A model generated the notes under the pieces. It worked only from the letters and a program-made list of their open reading frames with translations. It had not been told where the DNA came from and searched no databases. A stretch of DNA of 64,000 bases from Dehalobacter restrictus DSM 9455 (GTDB lineage Bacteria > Bacillota > Desulfitobacteriia > Desulfitobacteriales > Syntrophobotulaceae): contig NZ_CP007033.1 of the NCBI RefSeq assembly GCF_000512895.1, forward strand, positions 1,909,001 through 1,973,000. The letters run 5' to 3'. The position numbers and the translations under genes are program-made. Each line of letters begins with the position of its first letter. The first letter of the stretch is position 1. Positions 10,477 through 19,514 of the stretch are shown piece by piece.

Positions 10477-11553
10477 ATGAATAACAACTTTTTAGCTGCC
10501 TACGGGCTGAACGATCGTTTTGCACAAGAAGCAACTTTATATCAGGGTTTATATTTAGCAAGGGTCATTGAACAGTATCGGGATTTTTATCATGTGATCG
10601 CTGAAAATGGCGAGCTTCAGGCTGAGGTATCCGGCAAGTTTATTTTTAACGCCAGAAACAACGCAGATTTTCCGACCGTCGGGGATTGGGTCATGATTGA
10701 CCGCTTAAACGAGCATTCCGGCAACGCGATCATTCACCAGGTGCTTCGCCGCCAAAGTGTCTTTGAGCGGAAAGCTGCAGGAACAACCCATGCTGTCCAG
10801 ATTGTCGCGGCCAATATTGATGTCGTATTTATCTGCATGTCCCTAAACTACGATTTTAACGTGCGCAGGCTGGAACGCTACCTTACCATTGCTTTCAACA
10901 GCATGGCAACTCCGGTCATTGTTCTGACCAAGGCTGACCTCTGCACGGATTTAGACAGAAAGCTTCAAAAGATTTCGGATGTCTGTGCCGGCACAGACGT
11001 CATTGTCTGTTCAAGTATGACAGAAAACGGTTACCGGGATATTTTAACCTATATTGCCAATGGTAAAACAGTTGCCCTTATCGGTTCTTCCGGCGTCGGA
11101 AAATCGACCCTGATTAACCGCCTGCTGGGCCAGGAAGTGTTAGCTACCCGGGAGATCCGTGATGACGACAGAGGTCGGCATACAACGACCAGCCGCCAGC
11201 TGTTGCAGCTTCCTAACGGAGGCCTTGTCATTGATACGCCAGGGATGCGGGAGCTGCAGATTGAATCCGGTGATCTGGCCCAAACCTTTGATGATATTGC
11301 GGAATTTGCCCACAAGTGCAGATTCAAAGATTGCTCCCACACCACGGAACCAGGATGTGCGGTACGCAAAGCGATTGAAAATGGTGAACTGCTGCAAGAC
11401 CGGGTAAACAGCTATCAGAAACTGCAAAAAGAGCTTGCTTACGAAGGTTTAAATTCGCGGCAGCTTGAGCAGGAAAAAATCAAAAACATGTTCGGCAGCA
11501 AAGGCGAAATGAAGCAGGCCATGCGCCAGATCAAAAATAAGAAACAAAGATAG
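10477..11553 (+). CDS. rsgA: ribosome small-subunit-dependent GTPase A
   Basis: Circularly permuted GTPase (358 aa from the chosen start) that matures the 30S subunit. Order of domains: N-terminal OB fold, then permuted GTPase motifs G4 (LTKADL), G1 (GSSGVGKSTLINRL), G2/G3 (TTTSRQ, DTPGMRE), then a C-terminal zinc knuckle CRFKDCSHTTEPGCAV with Cys-x4-Cys-x-His-x5-Cys spacing. The open frame begins at TTG 10465, but GGAGGA at 10467-10472 is a ribosome binding site for ATG 10477, so I use the latter. Confidence 0.96.
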   Translation: MNNNFLAAYGLNDRFAQEATLYQGLYLARVIEQYRDFYHVIAENGELQAEVSGKFIFNARNNADFPTVGDWVMIDRLNEHSGNAIIHQVLRRQSVFERKAAGTTHAVQIVAANIDVVFICMSLNYDFNVRRLERYLTIAFNSMATPVIVLTKADLCTDLDRKLQKISDVCAGTDVIVCSSMTENGYRDILTYIANGKTVALIGSSGVGKSTLINRLLGQEVLATREIRDDDRGRHTTTSRQLLQLPNGGLVIDTPGMRELQIESGDLAQTFDDIAEFAHKCRFKDCSHTTEPGCAVRKAIENGELLQDRVNSYQKLQKELAYEGLNSRQLEQEKIKNMFGSKGEMKQAMRQIKNKKQR

Positions 11554-11633
11554 TACGAACCCCAGTAAATTGATTTCTAAATCCCGTTAAAAAAGATCCG
11601 GAACTTTACCTCGGGAAAGCCGAAATACAAGTT

Positions 11634-11680
11634 GACTTTAGCTGATTGGTTTTTTTCCATTCAGCTAAAGTCTTTTTCTT
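11634..11680 (+). terminator. intrinsic terminator after rsgA
   Basis: GACTTTAGCTGA pairs with TCAGCTAAAGTC (12-bp perfect stem, 11634-11645 with 11661-11672), followed by TCTTTTTCTTTC. This is a classical Rho-independent terminator on the plus strand, about 80 bases past rsgA. Confidence 0.85.
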
Positions 11681-11702
11681 TCTATAGCGCTTTTTCACGT
11701 TT

Positions 11703-14540
11703 TTATAGCGCTTTAAATTCGTAGGTAACTTGATCACCTAGAACGGTAACAATCAGCTTATTGGCCTGTTTGCCTGCTGCGGAAGTGTTGAAGCCCGCAC
11801 AGGAAATGTATCGTACTCCCCTGTCCAGCTGAACTTGATCCGTGGAGCCCGGATAAAAGACATAGACATTTTTGCCGGTCTCCTTGTGGTAATCCGCTAA
11901 AGTATCCTTAAGTAAAGCAGCTTCTTTGGCATTAACAAATGAACCAGGGGCACAGTCCATGGATACAAAGATTTGATCGCCTTTGCTGCTGTTTAATTCT
12001 TTGAACAGCGAGGTCCATTGCGCCGGGTCAGTTCTCCGGAGCCCGCCTTTGCAGCAATCAAGCTGAATGAAAGTACTGTTCTTGTAATGAAAGGTTTTAT
12101 ACCCGCTGCCAGTTTTCATAGCAGGTTTGGTCACTCCTCCGGCTAATTTGGCAGCGTTTGCTCCGGTGTAAATGGCAAGATCCATATTTTTATTGATAAA
12201 CGTATTCAGTTGCATCAAGCTTTGTTGTTTGGATTTGCTGCTGGGCTGCACACTGCTTCCAAACACCGCAAACCTGAAATTGCTTGATCCCGCAGAGAAC
12301 GTTGCCGCCCGGTTGGCCTTATCCGTAAGTACAGTATTTTGGGGTATCTTGGCAGTATCAATGGCAGGATGATTGCTCACGCTTGCCGTAAGCTCATCCC
12401 AATAAATCACTCCGCCGCTATTGGAAGGATCCGTGTTCCGGACGTAGAGTCTTGTCAAATAGCGCGGGGAATTGATACTTCCAAGAGACGTGCTGACCTG
12501 TCTCCATCCATTCCAGCTCATATCCGCTGAAAATTGGACCTGATGCTTTTTACCGTTGGCATCAATAATTTCTCCCATGAGTTTATTGGTATTCTCCAGA
12601 GAATTATAAACCCAAACAGCAAGGCCTGACGTATTGGCGTTAAGCGGAACCCCTTTGTTTCCAAAAAGGATGGATGCCTCACCAGGGTCCTCCGTATAAA
12701 GAAAATCATACATCAGTTCTCCGGATGTTTGACCTGCATAAACCTGCCCGCTGCTGATCCGGTAAGAACCCCTGACATTTTCCGAGCTTGCTGAGAATGT
12801 CCCAAAGCTGTCTTCAAAAGCATATTTATTTTCCGCATTTTCCGAAGATACGGCAACCGCACAGTAGGCATGAGCATTGCCGACGGAAGCCTCGATATAG
12901 CCTATACCTGCGTTCTGAGCCTGGAAGACACCATTAAGACAATCTCCGATGCCGATGCTGCCGTATACCTTCCACTGAATATCTTCCGGCTGAATCCGAG
13001 CTGTAAATCCCTCCAGACTGCAGCCTGTAACCTGTATCGTCTGGCTTTGCCCTGACGGCAACTTGCTTTCATTGGTACTCAGAATAAGTCTTGCAGGGGC
13101 GCTTAAAGAGCAAATATCCAACTCAGCCGTCAAATCCCCTACCTTTGCGGTGACTTTTCCATCCCCCACGGAAGTCGGACGAAGCGTACTTCCTGTAAAC
13201 GTGCCTTTGATACCGCTGACTCCCCACTTCACATCCTCAGGGTCAATGTCCACCGGGTTCGCGTATTGGTCTACTCCTTTAAGTGTAAAACTTCTCGAAG
13301 TATTGACAAAAACATTTGGACTTTCGGTTTCAATGATTAATCTTGAAAGTGTTCCGGCAGGAGCCAAAGAAAAAATCCCGATGGCGTTCGCAACCGGCCT
13401 TAATGTTCCCTCTGAAGGGACATTGGCAACCTGGAGCTGCTTTGTCCCAGGGGTTCGGGCTACCATAGTCGTTGACCCGCCTCCGTCAAGTATCATGGCA
13501 TTGTAAGCGCCCAGCTGCAGCATCAGTTCTGCTGACTCTTTTTGGGTAAGACCGATACTGTTGTCCTGTCTTCCGTCCACAGTAACCAGAATCAGTTGTT
13601 TGCCGTCCTGCGTACTTCCTGCGAGCGTGCGGGGATTACTCTGATTAAAGCTGCTAACATTATATGAGAATTTATCGGGTATCTGACCGTCTCTAACCAG
13701 AATAGAAGCTCCGGTGACTGACATTTGAAGGCCGGACCAGTCCGGGGTCGAGTTTAGGCTTAGGGAAGCTTGTCCGCCAATTTGCAGACTTTGCACCAGT
13801 TCTGCTGCTTGTTCTCCCCTGGAGATGATTACAAAGCCATTAGTAGGAATCGCTGCGGCTGACTGAGCCTGACGCACCTCCACAACCCGGCCGTCAGATA
13901 CAAGAACTTCAACCAGGTCAGGATAGGCAGCCGAAGCCCCTAGTGTGGAAGCCCCCCATTTCTTATCAAGAACGGTAATATCGGTATAATTCCGACGGCT
14001 GGGCTGGTTGTACTGAGAAACAACAAACGGCGCAAAATCAGGGCCAATCAATTGAAGCTCATTTTTCCAATAGTCAATACTCAATTCGCCGTAATTGCTT
14101 AAGCTTAAAGAAGCCATTTCATTTTTATTTTGATTATACCAGCCGGCTGTCGACAACAAGCTGCCATCTTGAACGATTGGTCCGTCGGCATAGCCGGTTC
14201 CCGCATTTATTGCATTGAAAAAACTGGCATTCACCGCTGCCACAGCGTTATCTTGTTGAGCTAGAGCGGGAACAGTGACGAGTTTTTCTGTGATCTGATC
14301 GTTTGTCAATGTATCAATTCTTATATTAGGATTCGTCGTATCGATTCGTAAAACATTAATGTTTAACCAGCCGTTCAAAGTGAATCTCGATATATTCTCC
14401 AAAGTTGCCCCAGCAGTAATCGTTTGCAGGGTGCTTGATTGGTAAAGCGCAGCCGGCAAGGCTGCTGCTTCACTTGAAAGCGTTGCGACGAATAACATCA
14501 TGGCGATAACAACGGATAATGCTTTTTTAAATTGAATCAT
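11703..14540 (-). CDS. secreted phosphodiester-glycosidase-like protein with Ig-like domains
   Basis: Large exported protein (945 aa). A signal peptide (residues 1-28: KK, then a hydrophobic run ending in SSEAAALPAA) precedes an N-terminal domain at about 50-390 resembling the phosphodiester glycosidase / NAGPA family, with VAAVNASFFNA, VDGRQDNSIGLT and the conserved MILDGGGSTTM. Two bacterial Ig-like stretches follow (about 395-555), then a beta-rich, carbohydrate-binding-like segment (about 580-710), then a C-terminal region (about 740-945) with FRFAVFGSS and YVFYPG that resembles a degraded metallophosphatase-like domain. Likely acts on envelope or extracellular glycans; the substrate is unknown. 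It precedes the glycosylation genes and is transcribed away from rsgA. Confidence 0.8.
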   Translation of the reverse strand: MIQFKKALSVVIAMMLFVATLSSEAAALPAALYQSSTLQTITAGATLENISRFTLNGWLNINVLRIDTTNPNIRIDTLTNDQITEKLVTVPALAQQDNAVAAVNASFFNAINAGTGYADGPIVQDGSLLSTAGWYNQNKNEMASLSLSNYGELSIDYWKNELQLIGPDFAPFVVSQYNQPSRRNYTDITVLDKKWGASTLGASAAYPDLVEVLVSDGRVVEVRQAQSAAAIPTNGFVIISRGEQAAELVQSLQIGGQASLSLNSTPDWSGLQMSVTGASILVRDGQIPDKFSYNVSSFNQSNPRTLAGSTQDGKQLILVTVDGRQDNSIGLTQKESAELMLQLGAYNAMILDGGGSTTMVARTPGTKQLQVANVPSEGTLRPVANAIGIFSLAPAGTLSRLIIETESPNVFVNTSRSFTLKGVDQYANPVDIDPEDVKWGVSGIKGTFTGSTLRPTSVGDGKVTAKVGDLTAELDICSLSAPARLILSTNESKLPSGQSQTIQVTGCSLEGFTARIQPEDIQWKVYGSIGIGDCLNGVFQAQNAGIGYIEASVGNAHAYCAVAVSSENAENKYAFEDSFGTFSASSENVRGSYRISSGQVYAGQTSGELMYDFLYTEDPGEASILFGNKGVPLNANTSGLAVWVYNSLENTNKLMGEIIDANGKKHQVQFSADMSWNGWRQVSTSLGSINSPRYLTRLYVRNTDPSNSGGVIYWDELTASVSNHPAIDTAKIPQNTVLTDKANRAATFSAGSSNFRFAVFGSSVQPSSKSKQQSLMQLNTFINKNMDLAIYTGANAAKLAGGVTKPAMKTGSGYKTFHYKNSTFIQLDCCKGGLRRTDPAQWTSLFKELNSSKGDQIFVSMDCAPGSFVNAKEAALLKDTLADYHKETGKNVYVFYPGSTDQVQLDRGVRYISCAGFNTSAAGKQANKLIVTVLGDQVTYEFKAL

Positions 14541-14682
14541 GATTATTTGTTTGTCTCCTCTTTCCGTCTAATATTTCTGTCTATACACAACAAAAATTTG
14601 GAATTTCTTCCAACTTATTTTAAGTATACACCTTTGCCTGCTGTTTTATCTACCTTTTTTACATAGTTTTTCAGAGCACGAC

Positions 14683-15561
14683 CTATAAAAATAATGAAAC
14701 TGCAATACAGAACAGTTCATGCCCCTGGTGCTGAGACTGCAGCCGTGCTATCATTCCCATCATCTGATCGAGGGATCCGCTATCAGGCCTGTTCGATATT
14801 TTTGATAAAGCGTTCAGGTCCGATTCCATTTTTTGATACGTTTCCCTCGAAAAAAGTGAAACTGGCTTGAGTCCTGCCTCTTCCAGAAGCAGGGTCAGAT
14901 TCGTAGCATTATAATGAAACAGGTGATCCCTTTCCATAAAAAGCGGGGAATAAGGTCCGTAAACCGCGTTGGTGAATGAATCCCTGTTTGGAATGCTGAA
15001 AAATATTTTCCCATCCGGTTTTAACAAACCGGATATTTCTTTGAGGAATCCCACCGGATCAGCCATATGCTCCAGAACATGCCAGAACACAATTGCCTCA
15101 AATTTTTTATTTTGTTCCAATACGCCAGTCTGCCATACATGATTAATCATTTGAATTCCGAATCGTTCATCAGCAAATATACATGCCTTTTCAGACGGTT
15201 CTACACCCGTGGCCTTCCATCCCGCATTTTTAGCCATGAAAATAAATTCGCCTGTACCGGAACCGATTTCCAGAAGGTCACCTTTATGGGGGCAAAACAC
15301 TTCCAGCAGCAAAATATTAAAACTTGCATGCTGCAGAAAAGTATCCTGGATGTACCGCTGGCGCATCATGATCCAGCTGTCGTCATACGTTGCGTCAATC
15401 AGACCGTCTGGGCTGCTGCCCTGTATGATCAAAGCAACGTGCTCGTTCATAATTAAGTCGCATTTCAGGCAATGAATCAGTCTGAATCCGCTGTATTCAA
15501 AAAAAACTTCCAATTTACATCCTTCACATATAGGGCATTTTTCTATTTTGATACCTTCCAT
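14683..15561 (-). CDS. class I SAM methyltransferase with N-terminal zinc ribbon
   Basis: A zinc-ribbon-like start (CPICEGC ... CLKC, about residues 10-35) is followed by a Rossmann methyltransferase domain: LLEIGSGTGEFIFMAK is the SAM-binding motif I, and WHVLEHMADPVGFLKEI is motif IV with the post-motif. This architecture (Methyltransf_23 type) is common among enzymes that methylate sugars or lipids in surface-glycan clusters. The frame opens at TTG 15585, but GGGAGAA sits before ATG 15561 (reading MEGIKIEK), which I prefer. It lies next to glycosyltransferases and is probably co-transcribed with the gene at 15601. Confidence 0.82.
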   Translation of the reverse strand: MEGIKIEKCPICEGCKLEVFFEYSGFRLIHCLKCDLIMNEHVALIIQGSSPDGLIDATYDDSWIMMRQRYIQDTFLQHASFNILLLEVFCPHKGDLLEIGSGTGEFIFMAKNAGWKATGVEPSEKACIFADERFGIQMINHVWQTGVLEQNKKFEAIVFWHVLEHMADPVGFLKEISGLLKPDGKIFFSIPNRDSFTNAVYGPYSPLFMERDHLFHYNATNLTLLLEEAGLKPVSLFSRETYQKMESDLNALSKISNRPDSGSLDQMMGMIARLQSQHQGHELFCIAVSLFL

Positions 15562-15600
15562 CACGATATTCGGTTCTCCCAACAAGTGTATTTGATATAA

Positions 15601-17181
15601 CTAGCGCAATGGACTGTCTTCCCATTCGACCAGTCTGGGGTTCGGGTCAAGGATAGACTCATACTGTTCTTTCCAGCCATAACGCGATTCAGGATCAAGC
15701 TGCAAATACCGCAGGTACTTCGCCAAACGGTCTTTCGGGTCCGCCCAGCCCAGATGTTTGATCCTCAGATCGCCTAAAGCATAGGAAAGCATTGTAATAT
15801 TTTTGGGAAACCTCCCGCAGTGCAGGGGGATTTCATTCCACTCGGCTTGAAAATCCGGCCTGTACCTGATCAAGAAAGGCCGATAAATGGAATGGGCTTG
15901 CCAGTACTTATCTTCCCTGTAATGATTGTCATCCCAGAAATCATATAAACGGAAAAAATAAAGGTCCACATCAGGATTACAGATTAAATCCTGGACTTTC
16001 TCCTTAAATTTACGTTCGAACATTTCGTCTGCATCCAGGTTTAGGATCCATTCCGGATTTGTCCGGACCGTTTCTTCCCACTGCTGTTTTCTAAGTTCCA
16101 CTTCATTTTGAAATCTTGATACCGGGTTCTGAATGATCTGATACGGAATCCCCCGAAGTATCTTTCGGCAAAGATCGACACTGTTGTCCGTACTGCCGTC
16201 ATCAATAATGACAGCTTCATCTATATAGTGCCTGTGTTCTTCCAGCACTTTTTCCAGATAGCGATTTGCTTCATTTTTCATAATCATTGACAGCGTTAAT
16301 TTCGGTCTATGAACACTTAAATATTTTTTATTTGTTCTCTCTTTTATTTCTAGTCTACCTTTATCGACGTCGCACTTTTTCTTAAAATCACTTACACCTT
16401 CCAATGCTGATTCCCGGTAAATATGATAAGCAGGATAATGCGTATCCACAAACAAGTCTAACCCTAGCGCCTTGACCCGAATGCAGAAATGGCGGTCTTC
16501 TCCCCATAAAGTCAAATTTTCTATTTCCCTGAAACAGATTCCTTGAAGCAGGGCTTTTCTGCTCATCAGTGTGCATGCTCCGAGACCTCCTACTTCGTAA
16601 ACGCCGGGGACTTTCAATTGATTGAGAAAAGCCTGCTGCCTCTTCATTTGTTCCTCCGGGGTCAGGCTCTCCCCCCTGGGCCTGCGAACCATATCATAGC
16701 TGTCATACAGCCACACATTGGGCAGCTCCGGAGTTTCCGGATACCACGTCGTCCAGAAGATTTCAGAAATAATATTTTTGCCGGTTCCAATCAGGTGGGT
16801 GATGGTTCGAGGATAAAGAAGCAAATCCGAATCAACTAAAAACAAATAATCGTAAGAACCTTCAATCGCTTTTTGAATCATAAAATCTTTAAACTTAGCA
16901 ACCTTCCATATCAGGTGCTCTTTCCAGTAATGGGTTGCGTCATCACATACGTAGGTTTCAGGATTCTTTTCTTTGTCCACGGATTGATACAGTCTGACCG
17001 GTTTGTTTTGGGCGAAAAGCAGCAGCTGCCGGCTGGACTCTTCCTCATGATTATCATCAACAAAAATATACTCGATGCATACATCTTCCTGTTCCAGTCT
17101 GGTCAGCGAATCAAGGAATTCTCGTAAGATATTGGATTTTTGGCAGACAGGGCTTCCCAGCAGAATCTTTTTCTTCTCCAT
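15601..17181 (-). CDS. bifunctional GT2-type glycosyltransferase
   Basis: Two glycosyltransferase modules in one 526-residue protein. The first (residues 1-270) has KKILLGSPVCQKS, EYIFVDDNHEE and LFLVDSDLLLYP, resembling Anp1-like or GT2 enzymes that elongate protein-bound glycans. The second (about 290-526) has LSMIMKNEANRYL, AVIIDDGSTDNS and LNLDADEMFE, a normal GT-A fold with DxD-like motifs. ATG 17181 has an AGGAGT site. Acceptors are unknown; the neighbouring FliB-like methylase, DNRLRE protein and other GT2 enzymes suggest glycosylation of a surface protein. Confidence 0.85.
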   Translation of the reverse strand: MEKKKILLGSPVCQKSNILREFLDSLTRLEQEDVCIEYIFVDDNHEEESSRQLLLFAQNKPVRLYQSVDKEKNPETYVCDDATHYWKEHLIWKVAKFKDFMIQKAIEGSYDYLFLVDSDLLLYPRTITHLIGTGKNIISEIFWTTWYPETPELPNVWLYDSYDMVRRPRGESLTPEEQMKRQQAFLNQLKVPGVYEVGGLGACTLMSRKALLQGICFREIENLTLWGEDRHFCIRVKALGLDLFVDTHYPAYHIYRESALEGVSDFKKKCDVDKGRLEIKERTNKKYLSVHRPKLTLSMIMKNEANRYLEKVLEEHRHYIDEAVIIDDGSTDNSVDLCRKILRGIPYQIIQNPVSRFQNEVELRKQQWEETVRTNPEWILNLDADEMFERKFKEKVQDLICNPDVDLYFFRLYDFWDDNHYREDKYWQAHSIYRPFLIRYRPDFQAEWNEIPLHCGRFPKNITMLSYALGDLRIKHLGWADPKDRLAKYLRYLQLDPESRYGWKEQYESILDPNPRLVEWEDSPLR

Positions 17182-17265
17182 TATTTTGACTCCTGATTAT
17201 AGATTGCCGATGCCTAAAGTGCGTTGGTTTATTTTGTATATCATCATCTTTGTATATCATCATCT

Positions 17266-18354
17266 TTAATTTTTACTGACGACGCTACCCAGTAAAGTTT
17301 CAAAATATTTTTGATTATGCAGAACCAGCTTGTCATCCGGCTTATACTCACCGGCCTTCTTGTTATAGCGGATGGCCTCCGCCAAGTTACCGGATTTGAA
17401 GTAACAGGCGCAAAGCTCCATACACGGAATATAACCGTAACAATCATGGACGACAGACCCCCAGCTTTCTTCCGGCTTTTTTATCGTGGCTGCCAGCTCA
17501 TACCAGAATATTGCTTTGGGATAATCCTCCGCAGTTTTATACAAATGACCGATCTGGCAGCAGACTTCCGCCCTGGGAAGATCGTGCTCCATACTTCGCA
17601 GCAACGCTTTAAGCGCATTTATCCGGTCATTTTTGCTCAAATAGCAGTTGCTCATATCGATGCTGGCATCAATATAATTAGATAAAAGCCCTCCCTCGGT
17701 ATCGAGGAATTTGTCGTAGTATTGAATGGCTTCGTCAATTCTGCTGTTAATATAAAGCTCCCGTGCGTAATAAAAACAATTTCTGTCGCTTAAGATCCGG
17801 CCTTCGGAAATAATCTTTTCAAAGATCTCCAGATTTCTTGCGGTCTTCCGTTCAACTTTTTTATGGGTCACACAAATGTCCGAGTTGATAATGTTTCCTT
17901 CAATTTTTATATATTCGTGAATCGGGTCTTGCCAAGTATAATTCATCGACCTTTTCAGGAGTCTTTCCCGAAAAAAAGTACAGACAGCATTCCCTTTATC
18001 ATCAACGCCAAGGTTGTATCTCATCATCACAATATCCACTTGCGGATTCAGGGTCTCTTTCAGCTGCCGGAGCTTATTTCCGTCATCCTCCAGCAGCACA
18101 TCATCCGCATCCAGCCAGAGAATATAGTCCTGGGTAGCTTGGGCAAAAGAAAAATTCCTGGCTGCTGCAAAATCATCTATCCACGCAAAATCATAGACCT
18201 TGGCTTGATAACGGGCAGCAATCATTTTGGTTTGGTCCGTCGAACCAGTATCCACAATAATCATTTCATCGGGTATATCTCTGACACTTTCAAGGCATCT
18301 TCCGAGCGTCTTTTCCTCATTTTTTACAATCATGCACAGGCTAATTGTGACCAT
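17266..18354 (-). CDS. GT2 glycosyltransferase with C-terminal TPR repeats (copy 1)
   Basis: A 362-residue protein. Residues 1-110 form a GT-A domain: MVTISLCMIVKNEEKTL, MIIVDTGSTDQT and YILWLDADDVL (DxD metal motif). Residues about 200-350 hold tetratricopeptide-like helices: FYYARELYINSRIDEAIQYY, ICQIGHLYKTAEDYPKAIFWYE and CACYFKSGNLAEAIRYNKKA. It is closely related along its whole length to the gene at 19481-20581, with the same motif order. ATG 18354 follows AAGGAGAAA. Likely transfers a sugar to a protein acceptor held by the TPR part; that role is inferred. Confidence 0.87.
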   Translation of the reverse strand: MVTISLCMIVKNEEKTLGRCLESVRDIPDEMIIVDTGSTDQTKMIAARYQAKVYDFAWIDDFAAARNFSFAQATQDYILWLDADDVLLEDDGNKLRQLKETLNPQVDIVMMRYNLGVDDKGNAVCTFFRERLLKRSMNYTWQDPIHEYIKIEGNIINSDICVTHKKVERKTARNLEIFEKIISEGRILSDRNCFYYARELYINSRIDEAIQYYDKFLDTEGGLLSNYIDASIDMSNCYLSKNDRINALKALLRSMEHDLPRAEVCCQIGHLYKTAEDYPKAIFWYELAATIKKPEESWGSVVHDCYGYIPCMELCACYFKSGNLAEAIRYNKKAGEYKPDDKLVLHNQKYFETLLGSVVSKN

Positions 18355-18497
18355 TTCTTTCTCCTTGAACTATATCAAATTCACAATTCATACTATGTGA
18401 ATCGAGCAAGTCTGGTGAATCTCGATGCGCAATCCGCGGACAAGCAGAATACTATATAACGTAGAAAAACCTCGTTCAAAAAGGAAAGGTGATAGAA

Positions 18498-19514
18498 TTG
18501 ATTCACACATTTTACGCGGCAGCCGATGCCTATATAACCAGTCTTACTCCAACGGCAAATAATGGAAAGACAGGTACAATGTATACAGGCCTGGATCCGT
18601 ATTCCGGTTCAATCTACAGAAACTTGCTAAAGTTTGACCTCGCCATGCTTGAACCCAATATTACCATCCAGAAAGCGGTACTCCGGCTTTATCTGACTAC
18701 CCGTTATCAAGCAGGCGCGCCGCAGCAGCTGGATATTTATCGTTTAACCAATGCCTTTGAAGAAACTGCTGTAACCTGGGATAATGCTCCCGGATCCATT
18801 TTAACTCCTGATTATACGCTGGTTGATGATAACAACCCTAATGGCTATATCGATATCACCATGACCGATCTGGTGAAAGACTGGTATATTACACCCGCCG
18901 CCAATTATGGCATTATGCTTCAAACTACAGAGCTTACAAATTCCCTTTTGGCTTTCAGGACAAGAGAATATGCCGAAAGTGCCATGTGGCCTATGCTGAT
19001 TATCGAGTATTCCCTGACCCATACCGTCATTTACACCAGTCCTGTCATCGGTGACTTCTCCTATTTATCCACAAGCTTTGTTTTAGAAGGGCATGCCTTA
19101 GAAACAGCTTATACAATCACCTATGAGTCATCGGCCCCCACAGCAGGTCTTGCTATCGTGGAGCAAAGCCAGGATGATGATACTTGGGCCCAGTCATCCT
19201 CTATTAGTTTGGACCCTGGAGAGACCAGAACAATGAATGTTTCTACACCTATGGTCTATGAAAGGCTGTCATTTGTAAATGCTGCAAGCGCCGCTATGAC
19301 GGATACCGTCGGCAGTACAATTGATGTCAATAGCAATATTAATAATTCCAATGAAACTGCTTTACGTTACGAATCATCGAATACGCTTCTTCCTATTGAC
19401 CCTGATACCGGGGTCATGACGCTAGCAGTTGCGGATACGACGACAATTATCATAACCGCCAAATACCTCGATAACTTCAACTACTTTAGCTTTGAAGTAA
19501 TTGCAGCCCCTTGA
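18498..19514 (+). CDS. DNRLRE-domain surface protein
   Basis: About 338 residues. The N-terminal 165 residues match the DNRLRE / CBM96-like beta-sandwich: ADAYITSLTPTANNGKT, NLLKFDLAML, VLRLYLTTRY, VTWDNAPGS and MLQTTELTNSLLAFRTRE. The C-terminal half is a Thr/Ser-rich beta domain that I do not recognise with certainty. The frame opens at GTG 18489, but AAAGGTGA is better spaced for TTG 18498 (MIHTFYAAAD). There is no signal peptide, so secretion would be non-classical or it may be a spore or appendage protein. It is flanked on both sides by minus-strand GT2-TPR genes and overlaps the 3' end of one by 34 bases. It is a plausible glycosylation substrate (inference). Confidence 0.75.
   Translation: MIHTFYAAADAYITSLTPTANNGKTGTMYTGLDPYSGSIYRNLLKFDLAMLEPNITIQKAVLRLYLTTRYQAGAPQQLDIYRLTNAFEETAVTWDNAPGSILTPDYTLVDDNNPNGYIDITMTDLVKDWYITPAANYGIMLQTTELTNSLLAFRTREYAESAMWPMLIIEYSLTHTVIYTSPVIGDFSYLSTSFVLEGHALETAYTITYESSAPTAGLAIVEQSQDDDTWAQSSSISLDPGETRTMNVSTPMVYERLSFVNAASAAMTDTVGSTIDVNSNINNSNETALRYESSNTLLPIDPDTGVMTLAVADTTTIIITAKYLDNFNYFSFEVIAAP

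Noticed and set aside
11684-11714. Direct repeat ATAGCGCTTT twice near the end of the phosphodiester-glycosidase gene
   Set aside because: Only 10 bases, one copy in coding sequence; likely chance.
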